A DNA stretch of 64,000 nucleotides from a virus. Below the pieces are notes generated by a model. That model was not told the origin of the DNA, did no database searches, and saw only the letters and a list, made by a program, of their open reading frames with translations. The position numbers were made by a program, and so were the translations under genes. How positions within the stretch are numbered: position 1 is the first letter of the stretch; each line of letters starts with the position of its first letter. Where the stretch lies: the IMG/VR virus record IMGVR_UViG_3300025789_000024, positions 51,391 to 115,390 of that record, one strand, 5' to 3'. Of this stretch, positions 47,546 through 56,109 are shown one piece after another.

Positions 47546-50500
47546 ATGCTTAGAGATGTATTTTACTACGGAAATAAACCCAACGTTCACCCCAGAGAAA
47601 GATTTGCAGAATCATTAGAAGATGCTAGAGAAAAGTGTACAACCGAACACTTTTGGATCATCAATGAATTCTGTGACTACCGCGGCTTTGATTGGGATTT
47701 TGATTTTGAATTCTTGCCTGATGAAGATGTGTGGGCAGAATCTCACAATAACATTTGGCCCAGCCAACATCAGAAAGATAGCGGCACTTGGTTATGTTCT
47801 AAAGAATTTAGCGAAGTGTTAATCTATCGCGGTGATGTAGAACCTATTATTAGAAAAAATGAAAAGAACGATAATTGGGTACTATTAGATAGTATAGATG
47901 AGTTTAAGTTTGACTTTAGTTGGCATCCTGATCCAACCGATCCTGCTTATATCTATCGTTGGGGTTCAAAGTTTGCACCGGTACAACTAAAACCCGTGTT
48001 AGAGTATCATACTCACGGTGCAACAGAAGTCAGGTATATGAACACTACTGTTGAACTCAATGTTGATAAAGACAACTGGGTGTTTTATCAACAACCTGAT
48101 ACAGACAAGTTTGACTTTACTTGGAGACCTAGTCCATTAGACACCCCTTACATATATGTATGGGGAAATAAACACATCGATGGTATACTAAAACCAACTG
48201 CTGAATACCATGTACCCGGTGCAACTGATAAAAAGTACATGCCAGAAAAATTAGCAGTACTGCCTGAATGGGACAAGTGGGCGCTTTTAAAAGAAGTAGA
48301 TAAAACAAAATTTGATTTTACTTGGAGACCTGATCCACGTGAGCCGGCTTACATTTATACATGGGGTAATAAGTACGAACCTGCTGAAATAACACCTACA
48401 TTGCAGTATGTATGTGAAGGTGCTACAGAAATCAAATACATGGAGGATACAATAGATGTGTTACCACAATGGGATCGTTGGGTAGAAGTACAACAAGTAG
48501 ATAAAACAAAGTTTGATTTTACTTGGAGACCCGATCCACTCGAACCCCCTTACATTTATACTTGGGGTAATAAGTGGATCGAAGCTGAACTAAAGCCTAC
48601 ACTTGAATATCATTGCCCTGGCGCAACCGAACGCAAGTACATGACTAATGATGTGCCTGTAATGCCGGAAATGAATCGATGGAATATCATCGAGAACATT
48701 AGAAAAGATGGATTCGATTTTACTTGGAGACCTGATCCACGTGAACCTGATTTGATTTATGTATTTGGTAATGAATTATATGATGGTATAAAAATGCCTA
48801 CAGTTGAGTATCATTGTGATAACGCAACTGAACGCAAGTACATGGATAATTTAAAAGCAAAACTTGCTTCAAATGAAAAACTCTACGAACATTTAGAAGA
48901 TTCCGTATTAGATGATTATTCATGGTTGCCCGATCCTGATAGCCCACCTTACATTTATGTATGGGGCAATCAATGGAACAAACCCGAAGATAAAATTAGC
49001 GTACAATTAGTTGTACCCGGTGCGTCAGAATATAAATTCATGGATGCCCGTGCAATACGCAAGCCATGCATGGACAATTGGGTAATACCTAGTGATATAG
49101 ATACCACTGGCTTTGACTTTAGTTGGGAACCTAGTCCTGCTGACCCTGCATTTATCTATGAATTTGCAACACAATGGCAAAAGACAGGTGGACCTCGCTA
49201 TGTTGTAGAACATGCAACAGAAACAAAGTACATGGACTTCCAAAAGGCTAAAAAGTTAGTTGATATGACTAACTGGACTATTCCTAAGAACGTTGATGTT
49301 AGTGGCTTTGATTTTAGTTGGCATCCAGATGCAACAAGTCCTCCATACATTTATAACTTTGCAACTCAATGGGCATTAAGTGGTGGACCAACATATACTG
49401 TACCTGGTGCAACAGAACTAAAATATGTAGATGATCAAAAAGCAATAGCAACAGTTGATATGACCAACTGGGAGTTTGATAGTGTATTGATTGATGTTAA
49501 TTCATTTGACTTTAGTTGGCATCCATATGCAGAAGACGAACCCTACATATATCAGTTTGGTACTCAATGGCAAAAAACAGGCGGACCGAGATACATTACT
49601 CCTGGGGTACACAAGAACAGTCCTATAAGTTATGTAGACACACGTGTGTTAAAAGCAAAGCGTTTACCTAATCAAAAGAACTGGGACATACTTGATGATC
49701 TAGTTGTTATTGATTTTGATTATAGTTGGCATCCTGACGAAACTGAACAACCATTTGAATATCACTTTGGTAATAATTTGTATCCAGCAGAGATTATGCC
49801 TACTATGGTCTATCGTGTACCTAGCGCAAAACAAGTAAAGTATGTAAGCGATATTATTGCTACACTGGGTCCAGATAGAAGTAATTGGAATATACCTTCT
49901 GACATTGATGATACTGGGTTTGATTATAGTTGGAAGCCTAATCCAAAAGATCCGCCATATATCTATGAGTTTGCTACCCAATGGCAAAAGACAGGTGGAC
50001 CAAAGTATATTGTAGAAGATGCAACAGAAACAAAATACATTGACACACACAAAGTCAAACACTTATCCAATAAAGAAAATTGGACTGTTCCTACTAACAT
50101 CGATGTTTCAGGGTTTGACTTTAGTTGGCATCCAGATGCAACAAGTCCTCCTTATATCTATAACTTTGCAACTCAGTGGGCGTTGAGTGGTGGACCTGTA
50201 TATACTGTAGCAGGTGCAACAGAAGTCAAGTATATGGAAGATCAAACAGCTAAAGCATTACCTGATATGACCAACTGGGTTATACCTGATGATGTTGATA
50301 AAAACGCATTTGATTATTCATGGCATCCTTATGTAGAAGATCAACCTTACATTTATGTATTTGGTACACAATGGCAAAAGACCGGTGGACCTAAATATAT
50401 GACGCCGGGCGTGCATAAAAACAGTCCCGTAAAATATATTGACACACGTATTTTAAAATCAACTAAATTGCCTTCAAAAAAGAATTGGGATATACCTGAT

Positions 50501-53500
50501 GATATTGATGAAAGTAGTTTTGATTTTAGCTGGCATCCAGACGATACTGAAGAACCATTTATCTATGAATTTGCAACGCAGTGGCAAAAGACCGGCGGAC
50601 CTAAATACATTGTAAAAAATGCAAAATCATTTAAGTACATTGATAGTTTAAAATCTAAAAAATTACCTAATCTAACTAATTGGGATGTTCCTGCTAATAT
50701 TGATATGGATAGCTTTGACTTTAGTTGGCATCCTGATAGCACAGAAGAACCATACAACTATTATTTCCCAACTGAATGGCAAAGTGAAGGTGGTCCTGTG
50801 TATAGAACTCCTTCAGCAAAAAATGATGCATACCCTAATATATTAGTTGCAAAAACATTGCCTACAACAGACAACTGGATAATACCTGAAGGTCTAGACA
50901 CTAGTGAGTTTAAGTTCAATTGGCATCCGCACCCCAAAGATCCTGCATTCATTTATGAATTTGGTACACAATGGCAAAAGACAGGTGGACCAAAGTATGT
51001 GGTCACAGGTGCAGAAGAAACAAAATATATTGATGTTAGCGTAGCAAAAAGATTGCCTAATGCAAATAATTTTGTAACACTCAATAATTATGTGATTGAA
51101 GAATTTGACTATAGTTGGCATCCAGACAGCACAGAAGAGCCATTCATTTATCAGTTTGGTAACAAGTACTACCCTGCTGAACAAATGCCTACAATTGAAT
51201 ATCGTGTTGAAGGTGCTACTCAAGTTAGTTATGTGCATGATGTTGTTGCAACACTAGCAAGTGATAAATCTAATTGGAAAATTCCAAAAGACATTGATAC
51301 AAAGAGTTTTGACTTTGGTTGGAAGCCAAGCCCATTAGAGCCTCCCTATATCTATGAATTCGCCACTCAGTGGCAAAAAACAGGTGGACCTATCTATAGA
51401 GTAGCAGGTGCTACTGAAAAAAAATATGTTGACATCATTAAAGCAACACACTTGTCCTCAAGAAAAGGTTGGGAAGTTCCTGATGTTGACTTAACTGATT
51501 TTGATTTTAGTTGGCATCCTGATGCAACAAGTCCACCTTATATCTATCAGTTTGGTACTCAATGGGCATTGACTGGTGGTCCAAGATATATTGTCAAGGG
51601 TGGCACAGAAGTAAAATACGTTGAAGGCATTATTGCTAAAGCGTTACCTAGTAGAACCAATTGGGAAATTCCTGATGATATTGCTATTAATGAGTTTGAC
51701 TTTAGTTGGCACCCATACGCAGAAGATGATCCATTCATTTATCAGTTTGGTACACAACACCAACGTACAGGTGGCCCTCGCTATGTAGTACCCGGTGCTA
51801 GTAAAATCAAATACATTGACACACGTATTATCAAAGCACGTAAGTTAGTTAACATGACTAACTGGATCGTATCAAAAGATATTGATGTATCTAAATTTGA
51901 TTTTAGTTGGCATCCAGATGACACAGCACCTCCTTATGTCTATCAGTTTGGTACTATTGAAAATGACACAGACGGCCCAAGATATGTTGTGCCTGGCGAT
52001 ACACTTGATACTGTTTACTTAGAACGTGTTGAACTAGAAGAGTCACAATTTGTTGACTATCCTAAATATGCGATTGAAACTACACTAGATGATTTAGTTA
52101 GTAAACATCCAAATGAAATCTTTTGGGCTATTAATTCAGAACTAGATTATAGTGAATTTAACTTTGATTGGAGACCCTCAATCGAGCAAGTCAAGTATGT
52201 TCATGCGTTTGGTTCTAGTGAAAGCACAACAACACAAACATATTTTGTTAATGCAAATATGTGGAATCAAGGCTTTAGAGATTTGAACTGGGTAGAAGAT
52301 AAAAAACTCGATGACAAAACATTGGCTAAACTATTTAAGAAGCCAGATATGTTCTATGTGGACAAGGGTAACAAAGAATCAGTTATACGTTTTGAATTAC
52401 TTAAAGCCAAATTCCCACACATTCAAAAGACACGTTATCTAAACAGTTGGGTAGATACAATCAACCGCTGTACTAATCGTGCAACAAGTCCTTTGCTATG
52501 GATATTGAATAGTGAGTTGGATTACAGTAACTTTGACTTTGAATACTATCCTAATCCTTGGCAGATGAAAATGGTTCATGTATTTGGTACTCAATGGAGT
52601 CATTGGGGAACCACATTCATGGTCAATCGTGAAACGTTTAGCAATGATACCAAATACATTAAGATCATTGAACACTTGAGTAACTTAAACTTTGTTAAGA
52701 CTAACAGAGCAGTAGCCACACAATGTTTATATGACATTGTATTGATTGATCATGGCAATATCAATAATGTTATTGAATTGTTACAACAAAAGGCAGGTGA
52801 CAAATCTGTTAGTGTTGTTAAGTATGATACAAGTTACTTGAACACAATTAGAACTGTATTGAGTAAACAGCCAGACAAACGTGAAAACTATATTTGGTTG
52901 TGCAGTAGTATTTGCGATTACACAAACTTTGACTTTAGTTATGTTTGCGATCCATTTGCACGTGAACAGTTGCATGTGTTCCCTAGTGGTAAACAAAAGT
53001 TTGGTGACACATTCTTCTTAGATGTTAACAAAGCAAAAGAATTAATAAAAGAGATTGATTCACTGGAAGAATACAACAAGGTTAACTACAATGCGTCATT
53101 GCGTGTACCTAGAATGCCTGAGCCAATCATTGTAACAAGTGATGATACACTTGTTGATGCGGCAAAACGTATTGAAGGATACCCATATGCTGTATTGATG
53201 ACAGAAGATAACAAGAATATTGATGTCATTGATACTGAACCAATGAACTTGTGGAGCCCTGAAACTAAGACAATCATGGTTACAAGCACAGGTGCATCAC
53301 GTATCATTGTGCCACGTGACGTAAAAGACCACGTAAAAACCGAATTATACGATTATCCGTATATTAAGAAATCAACTAAACTTGCTATGAGCAAGCCACT
53401 GGATATAGTCTTCCTAAGCAATGGTGAAACCGGCGCTGACGAGAACTACGAACATTTACTGAAGGTGACTAAGGGTATTAAAAACCGTGTAGTAAGAGTT

Positions 53501-54061
53501 GATGGTGTTAATGGTCGTGCTGCCGCATATCATGCCGCAGTTGAAGCCAGTGAAACACCTTGGGCATTCACAGTCTTTGCTAAATTAAAAGTATCAGCAA
53601 AGTTTGATTGGAACTGGCAACCAGATAGAATGCAAATTCCAAAGCATTATATTTTCCAAGCAAAGAATCCTGTGAATGGTCTAGTTTATGGTCACCAGGC
53701 CATGATCGCATACAACAAGAAACTTACACTTGCTAATACGGGTAAGGGTCTTGACTTTACATTAGATGACGAACATGAAGTTGTGCAATTATTGTCCGGT
53801 ACTGCAATGTACAACACAGATGCATTTAGTACATGGCGTACTGCGTTCCGTGAAGTACTCAAACTACGTGCAGAAGATAGTGATATCGCCCGTGAACGAT
53901 TACATGCATGGTTAAACAAAGCAGAAGGCAATTATTCTCAATACAGCATCAAGGGCGCAGTAGACGCTGACGAATTCTATGATGAAGTCAGTGGAGACTT
54001 TAACCAAATCAAACTAAGTTATGAGTGGGCTTGGTTGCGTGATAGATTTGCCCAGTCATAA
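47546..54061 (+). CDS. 2,171-residue tandem-repeat protein with C-terminal glycosyltransferase-like domain
   Basis: About 24 units of 60-70 residues, each centred on FDFSWHPD...PPYIY-x-FGTQW, run from about residue 118 to 1800. An N-terminal unit and the last three units carry the fuller form W(I/A)-x-N-S-E-L-D-Y-x-x-F-D-F. The C-terminal domain (about residues 1950-2130) contains RVDGVNGRAAAYHAA and NPVNGLVYGHQ, homologous to the transferase at 24357, but where that enzyme has DGDN this one has FAKL, so the metal site is lost. It is probably a scaffold or binding protein derived from a transferase fold, not an active one. No signal peptide or membrane segment. Confidence 0.7.
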   Translation: MLRDVFYYGNKPNVHPRERFAESLEDAREKCTTEHFWIINEFCDYRGFDWDFDFEFLPDEDVWAESHNNIWPSQHQKDSGTWLCSKEFSEVLIYRGDVEPIIRKNEKNDNWVLLDSIDEFKFDFSWHPDPTDPAYIYRWGSKFAPVQLKPVLEYHTHGATEVRYMNTTVELNVDKDNWVFYQQPDTDKFDFTWRPSPLDTPYIYVWGNKHIDGILKPTAEYHVPGATDKKYMPEKLAVLPEWDKWALLKEVDKTKFDFTWRPDPREPAYIYTWGNKYEPAEITPTLQYVCEGATEIKYMEDTIDVLPQWDRWVEVQQVDKTKFDFTWRPDPLEPPYIYTWGNKWIEAELKPTLEYHCPGATERKYMTNDVPVMPEMNRWNIIENIRKDGFDFTWRPDPREPDLIYVFGNELYDGIKMPTVEYHCDNATERKYMDNLKAKLASNEKLYEHLEDSVLDDYSWLPDPDSPPYIYVWGNQWNKPEDKISVQLVVPGASEYKFMDARAIRKPCMDNWVIPSDIDTTGFDFSWEPSPADPAFIYEFATQWQKTGGPRYVVEHATETKYMDFQKAKKLVDMTNWTIPKNVDVSGFDFSWHPDATSPPYIYNFATQWALSGGPTYTVPGATELKYVDDQKAIATVDMTNWEFDSVLIDVNSFDFSWHPYAEDEPYIYQFGTQWQKTGGPRYITPGVHKNSPISYVDTRVLKAKRLPNQKNWDILDDLVVIDFDYSWHPDETEQPFEYHFGNNLYPAEIMPTMVYRVPSAKQVKYVSDIIATLGPDRSNWNIPSDIDDTGFDYSWKPNPKDPPYIYEFATQWQKTGGPKYIVEDATETKYIDTHKVKHLSNKENWTVPTNIDVSGFDFSWHPDATSPPYIYNFATQWALSGGPVYTVAGATEVKYMEDQTAKALPDMTNWVIPDDVDKNAFDYSWHPYVEDQPYIYVFGTQWQKTGGPKYMTPGVHKNSPVKYIDTRILKSTKLPSKKNWDIPDDIDESSFDFSWHPDDTEEPFIYEFATQWQKTGGPKYIVKNAKSFKYIDSLKSKKLPNLTNWDVPANIDMDSFDFSWHPDSTEEPYNYYFPTEWQSEGGPVYRTPSAKNDAYPNILVAKTLPTTDNWIIPEGLDTSEFKFNWHPHPKDPAFIYEFGTQWQKTGGPKYVVTGAEETKYIDVSVAKRLPNANNFVTLNNYVIEEFDYSWHPDSTEEPFIYQFGNKYYPAEQMPTIEYRVEGATQVSYVHDVVATLASDKSNWKIPKDIDTKSFDFGWKPSPLEPPYIYEFATQWQKTGGPIYRVAGATEKKYVDIIKATHLSSRKGWEVPDVDLTDFDFSWHPDATSPPYIYQFGTQWALTGGPRYIVKGGTEVKYVEGIIAKALPSRTNWEIPDDIAINEFDFSWHPYAEDDPFIYQFGTQHQRTGGPRYVVPGASKIKYIDTRIIKARKLVNMTNWIVSKDIDVSKFDFSWHPDDTAPPYVYQFGTIENDTDGPRYVVPGDTLDTVYLERVELEESQFVDYPKYAIETTLDDLVSKHPNEIFWAINSELDYSEFNFDWRPSIEQVKYVHAFGSSESTTTQTYFVNANMWNQGFRDLNWVEDKKLDDKTLAKLFKKPDMFYVDKGNKESVIRFELLKAKFPHIQKTRYLNSWVDTINRCTNRATSPLLWILNSELDYSNFDFEYYPNPWQMKMVHVFGTQWSHWGTTFMVNRETFSNDTKYIKIIEHLSNLNFVKTNRAVATQCLYDIVLIDHGNINNVIELLQQKAGDKSVSVVKYDTSYLNTIRTVLSKQPDKRENYIWLCSSICDYTNFDFSYVCDPFAREQLHVFPSGKQKFGDTFFLDVNKAKELIKEIDSLEEYNKVNYNASLRVPRMPEPIIVTSDDTLVDAAKRIEGYPYAVLMTEDNKNIDVIDTEPMNLWSPETKTIMVTSTGASRIIVPRDVKDHVKTELYDYPYIKKSTKLAMSKPLDIVFLSNGETGADENYEHLLKVTKGIKNRVVRVDGVNGRAAAYHAAVEASETPWAFTVFAKLKVSAKFDWNWQPDRMQIPKHYIFQAKNPVNGLVYGHQAMIAYNKKLTLANTGKGLDFTLDDEHEVVQLLSGTAMYNTDAFSTWRTAFREVLKLRAEDSDIARERLHAWLNKAEGNYSQYSIKGAVDADEFYDEVSGDFNQIKLSYEWAWLRDRFAQS
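47890..52020 (+). repeat. W/Y-rich tandem repeat array, about 21 regular units
   Basis: Regular units with the core F-D-(F/Y)-(S/T)-W-(H/R/K)-P-(D/S/N) then (P/A)-(Y/F)-I-Y-x-(F/W)-(G/A)-(T/N)-(Q/K), a G-G-P-x-Y strand, and an A-T-E-x-K-Y-(M/I/V)-(D/E) end. Unit length is about 190-210 nt. A subset (the DATSPPYIYNFATQWALSGG type) is nearly identical at DNA level, pointing to recent unit duplication or exchange. Divergent units continue to about 53000. Confidence 0.8.
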
Positions 54062-54082
54062 AATGCCCATGTCAACGAAAAC

Positions 54083-54111
54083 TTGCGGAAAAACGTTAAA
54101 TAGTATATAAT
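54083..54111 (+). promoter_or_regulatory. Sigma70-type promoter (TTGCGG, 17 nt, TATAAT)
   Basis: -35 TTGCGG at 54083-54088, a 17-nt spacer, and a perfect -10 TATAAT at 54106-54111, followed by AAAGGAG (54123-54129) and the ATG at 54136. A late-type GTTAAATA (54095-54102) lies inside the spacer, so the gene could be read early and late. Confidence 0.65.
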
Positions 54112-54135
54112 AGACACATCACAAAGGAGTTTCTT

Positions 54136-54450
54136 ATGAAAAAGGTTCTTTTAACTTTATCATTACTATTGCTTGCAGGAACAGCCAGCGCACAATGGCA
54201 TCACGACCGTTGTTGCTATCGAGGTGGTTACTACGGTGGAGGTAATTGGGTAGCCCCTGCAATTATCGGTGGCGTAATCGGGTATGAATTGTCTCAACCC
54301 AAAACGGTTATTGTCGAACAACCTAGTGTTGTTTACACACAACCGCAAATTGTGCTTGGACCTAATGATGTAGTAGTCAATGGAATTATTTATACTAAAC
54401 AATTAACCGTTGTAAATGGAATTACTCAGGAAGTATTAGTTAGGAAATAA
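54136..54450 (+). CDS. Small secreted protein with Sec signal peptide
   Basis: 104 residues. Basic start MKK, a hydrophobic core, and a signal peptidase site after ASA at residue 19, so the mature protein is periplasmic or exported. The mature part begins with a WHHDRCCYRGGYYGGG stretch (histidine, cysteine and glycine rich), then a short hydrophobic GGVIGYEL segment, and contains VIVEQPSVVYTQPQ. A similar V-x-YTQPQ segment occurs in the secreted protein at 62047. It is expressed from its own sigma70-type promoter, unlike the genes before it. Function unknown; a host-envelope role is likely from the signal peptide. Confidence 0.6.
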   Translation: MKKVLLTLSLLLLAGTASAQWHHDRCCYRGGYYGGGNWVAPAIIGGVIGYELSQPKTVIVEQPSVVYTQPQIVLGPNDVVVNGIIYTKQLTVVNGITQEVLVRK

Positions 54451-55505
54451 TGAAAATATTAGGTTTGGAAGTGTGGAGTCAATCTCCAGAAAATGTCTCC
54501 ACTTTTTTCAACAGATTAGAAACTGAAGAATTTGATTACATTGTTTTGTTTGGACAAAATGAATGGCAATACTATCAAGCCTTTGCCCATGTATTAGACA
54601 GAGCAATACAAGAAGTTTGTATTAAACGCAATCAAACACTTTATATATTTAACGGATCGGCTATCGTCAATGAAGTTGACGAACCTACGTTGCACCCTTT
54701 AGTAAAAGTTATTGCATGGCCTGAATGGTATTTCATTAAAACCTATGCACAAATGTGTTCTCATAGCAAACATTATAAAATTAATTATAATTTAAATGTA
54801 GATGTTGACACATACAAATATCATTACATTACCATGAACAATCGTGCGCATCCGCATAGATGTTATATGATGGATATATTGGCAAAATATAATTTGATTG
54901 AACGTGGTGCCATTTCTTGGGCAGAAGAATACTATACAGAAGATCCTTATCCTTGGCAATACTGGATACCCAAGTTATTAAAATTAGGATCATATCTCGA
55001 AAGTGAAAAAATTTGGCTCAATATACCAGATGAATTCTACGATTCATTTGTTTCATTAATAAATGAGTCTACAATTGATTCTGTGATCTTTAGTGAAAAA
55101 ACTGTATTTGCATTGGTATGCGGGCAACCTTTTATTTGTGTTTCGGGACCAGGACATCATAAGTTACTAGAAAATATGGGATTTGAGTTGTATACAGAAT
55201 TGTTTGACTATTCATTTGATAGTGAGAAAGATAATAATAAACGAACAGAATTGGTAGTACAAAACATAGAACGTATTTGTAAATTATCACTAGACGAACT
55301 AGCAGTACTTAAACAACAAATCAAGCCTAAAATTATAAGAAACAAGCAAAGGGTAAGAGATATCGCAATGTCGCCCAATTCATATTGTGACATAATTGCA
55401 AGCGTGAGACAATTAGATCAGATTGAAAGCGCCACTGCATGTAGTTGGATTTGGCACATGTATTTTTTGCTTGACGACTGTCATAAAAATAATACGCTTT
55501 TATAA
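54450..55505 (+). CDS. GT-B-like protein of the EK...PF family (copy 4)
   Basis: 351 residues. The conserved C-terminal block is FSEKTVFALVCGQPFICVSGPG, then MGFELYTELFDYSFD, closest to copy 2 at 34019. A first strand (YIVLFGQNEWQYYQ) occurs near residue 30. The ATG directly follows the TAA of the signal-peptide gene (TAATG), so it is translated with it although it has a different type of product. It ends the sugar-related part of the window. Glycosyltransferase role inferred from the shared block only. Confidence 0.5.
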   Translation: MKILGLEVWSQSPENVSTFFNRLETEEFDYIVLFGQNEWQYYQAFAHVLDRAIQEVCIKRNQTLYIFNGSAIVNEVDEPTLHPLVKVIAWPEWYFIKTYAQMCSHSKHYKINYNLNVDVDTYKYHYITMNNRAHPHRCYMMDILAKYNLIERGAISWAEEYYTEDPYPWQYWIPKLLKLGSYLESEKIWLNIPDEFYDSFVSLINESTIDSVIFSEKTVFALVCGQPFICVSGPGHHKLLENMGFELYTELFDYSFDSEKDNNKRTELVVQNIERICKLSLDELAVLKQQIKPKIIRNKQRVRDIAMSPNSYCDIIASVRQLDQIESATACSWIWHMYFLLDDCHKNNTLL

Positions 55506-55511
55506 TAAATA
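55504..55511 (+). promoter_or_regulatory. T4-like late promoter candidate
   Basis: AATAAATA, directly at the end of the GT-B-like gene, 27 nt before the ATG of the 51-residue gene. It is followed by AAAGGGTG, a fair ribosome-binding site. Confidence 0.4.
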
Positions 55512-55538
55512 ATATTACTGTTTTAGAAAGGGTGTTTT

Positions 55539-55694
55539 ATGAAACAACATAAATTAATCACCAAATTATATAAGGCATGTTTCGATCATGACCAAGAAAA
55601 GCAACAAGAGTTGCGAGTAAAAGAATTTGCGAAAATTTTTAAACGCAAATCTGAGGGCAAAAAGTTTACTGCCAAGTGGACGGTAGTTCACTAA
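55539..55694 (+). CDS. Small basic protein, 51 residues
   Basis: ATG 55539 to TAA 55694, with AGAAAGGG 7-14 nt upstream. The sequence is basic and helical ([13 protein letters not shown] near residues 25-37), with a C-terminal [10 protein letters not shown] strand. It resembles small proteins that I remember from T4-like marine phages; no search was run. It lies immediately before the tmRNA acceptor piece, whose promoter may overlap its stop. Function unknown. Confidence 0.6.
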   Translation: MKQHKLITKLYKACFDHDQEKQQELRVKEFAKIFKRKSEGKKFTAKWTVVH

Positions 55695-55697
55695 ATA
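55690..55697 (+). promoter_or_regulatory. T4-like late promoter candidate before the tmRNA
   Basis: ACTAAATA overlaps the stop of the 51-residue gene and lies about 10-15 nt before the pairing region of the acceptor piece. A good position for a promoter of the tmRNA acceptor. Confidence 0.4.
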
Positions 55698-55703
55698 AAA
55701 AGA

Positions 55704-55767
55704 ACAGCGTAAACTGTTATTAAGAAAAGTATTCTGGACGGGGGTGCGAATCCCCCCAGGTCCACCA
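55704..55767 (+). ncRNA. ssrA: Two-piece tmRNA, acceptor piece (permuted ssrA, 3' part)
   Basis: The 5' end is set only roughly. In order: ACTGTTATT (55713-55721), which pairs with the 3' end of the coding piece (56282-56290); TATTCTG (55730-55736), which pairs with CAGGGTA at 56129-56135 as a P2-like helix with two G-U pairs; GAC; then a T-arm GGGGG-TGCGAAT-CCCCC (55740-55756), with a seven-base loop; then the acceptor strand CAGGTCC (55757-55763) and ACCA (55764-55767). CAGGTCC pairs with GGGCCTG at 56110-56116, giving a seven-pair acceptor stem with G3-U70, the alanine identity element. CCA is encoded. This piece lies before the coding piece, so the gene is circularly permuted. Confidence 0.9.
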
Positions 55768-55778
55768 TAAGGAGATTT

Positions 55779-55786
55779 GATAAATA
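55779..55786 (+). promoter_or_regulatory. T4-like late promoter candidate
   Basis: GATAAATA inside the segment between the two tmRNA pieces, followed by CTAG and the ATG of the 101-residue gene at 55791. The same motif and spacing occur before the gene at 56334, so it may be a shared leaderless-start arrangement. Confidence 0.45.
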
Positions 55787-55790
55787 CTAG

Positions 55791-56096
55791 ATGCGAATAA
55801 AAGAACTCACTGAATCATTTAACAAGTGCTATAACATGGCCTGTAAGGTATATGATTTAGCAAGTTCTAAAAATTTGCAACCTAAACTAATACAAGTAGC
55901 AGATTACAAAGGCGATGGTTCTGGCGCTGATAAACGCTGGCAAAAACTACCGCAAAGAGTATGGCAACATTATGTCACAGTAATCGGCAATAAAGTTTAT
56001 GACCCAACTGCTAAACAGTTTGGACCTGACAAAGATACTGAGTATAGTTTAGAAAAATTAGATACTGAATGGGGAAAACAGTATCATATCAAATAA
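55791..56096 (+). CDS. 101-residue protein encoded between the two tmRNA pieces; papain-like candidate
   Basis: Preceded by TAAGGAG at 55768-55774, directly after the CCA of the acceptor piece. Starts MRIKEL, like the MDIKEL start of the large gene after the tmRNA. C13 or C18 lie in an N-terminal helix, H60 in WQHYVTVIG, and D71 in VYDPTAKQF. A helix Cys followed by an H-[YV] strand and a YDPTA segment resembles papain-fold and transglutaminase-like thiol enzymes. This is a pattern match only, and neither the fold nor activity is shown. The gene ends 13 nt before the coding piece of the tmRNA. Confidence 0.55.
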   Translation: MRIKELTESFNKCYNMACKVYDLASSKNLQPKLIQVADYKGDGSGADKRWQKLPQRVWQHYVTVIGNKVYDPTAKQFGPDKDTEYSLEKLDTEWGKQYHIK

Positions 56097-56109
56097 GTCT
56101 TTTTGTGAT

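Noticed and set aside
49025-51238. Reverse-strand frames in the repeat gene
   Set aside because: They are shadows of the repeated codons; no ribosome-binding sites and no plausible protein features.
47890-52020. CRISPR array in the repeat region
   Set aside because: The repeats are in-frame protein repeats with no constant direct-repeat/spacer pattern and lie inside one long gene.
55700-55767. A separate tRNA gene at the acceptor piece
   Set aside because: No anticodon arm or D-arm precedes the T-arm, and the acceptor strand pairs fully with 56110-56116.
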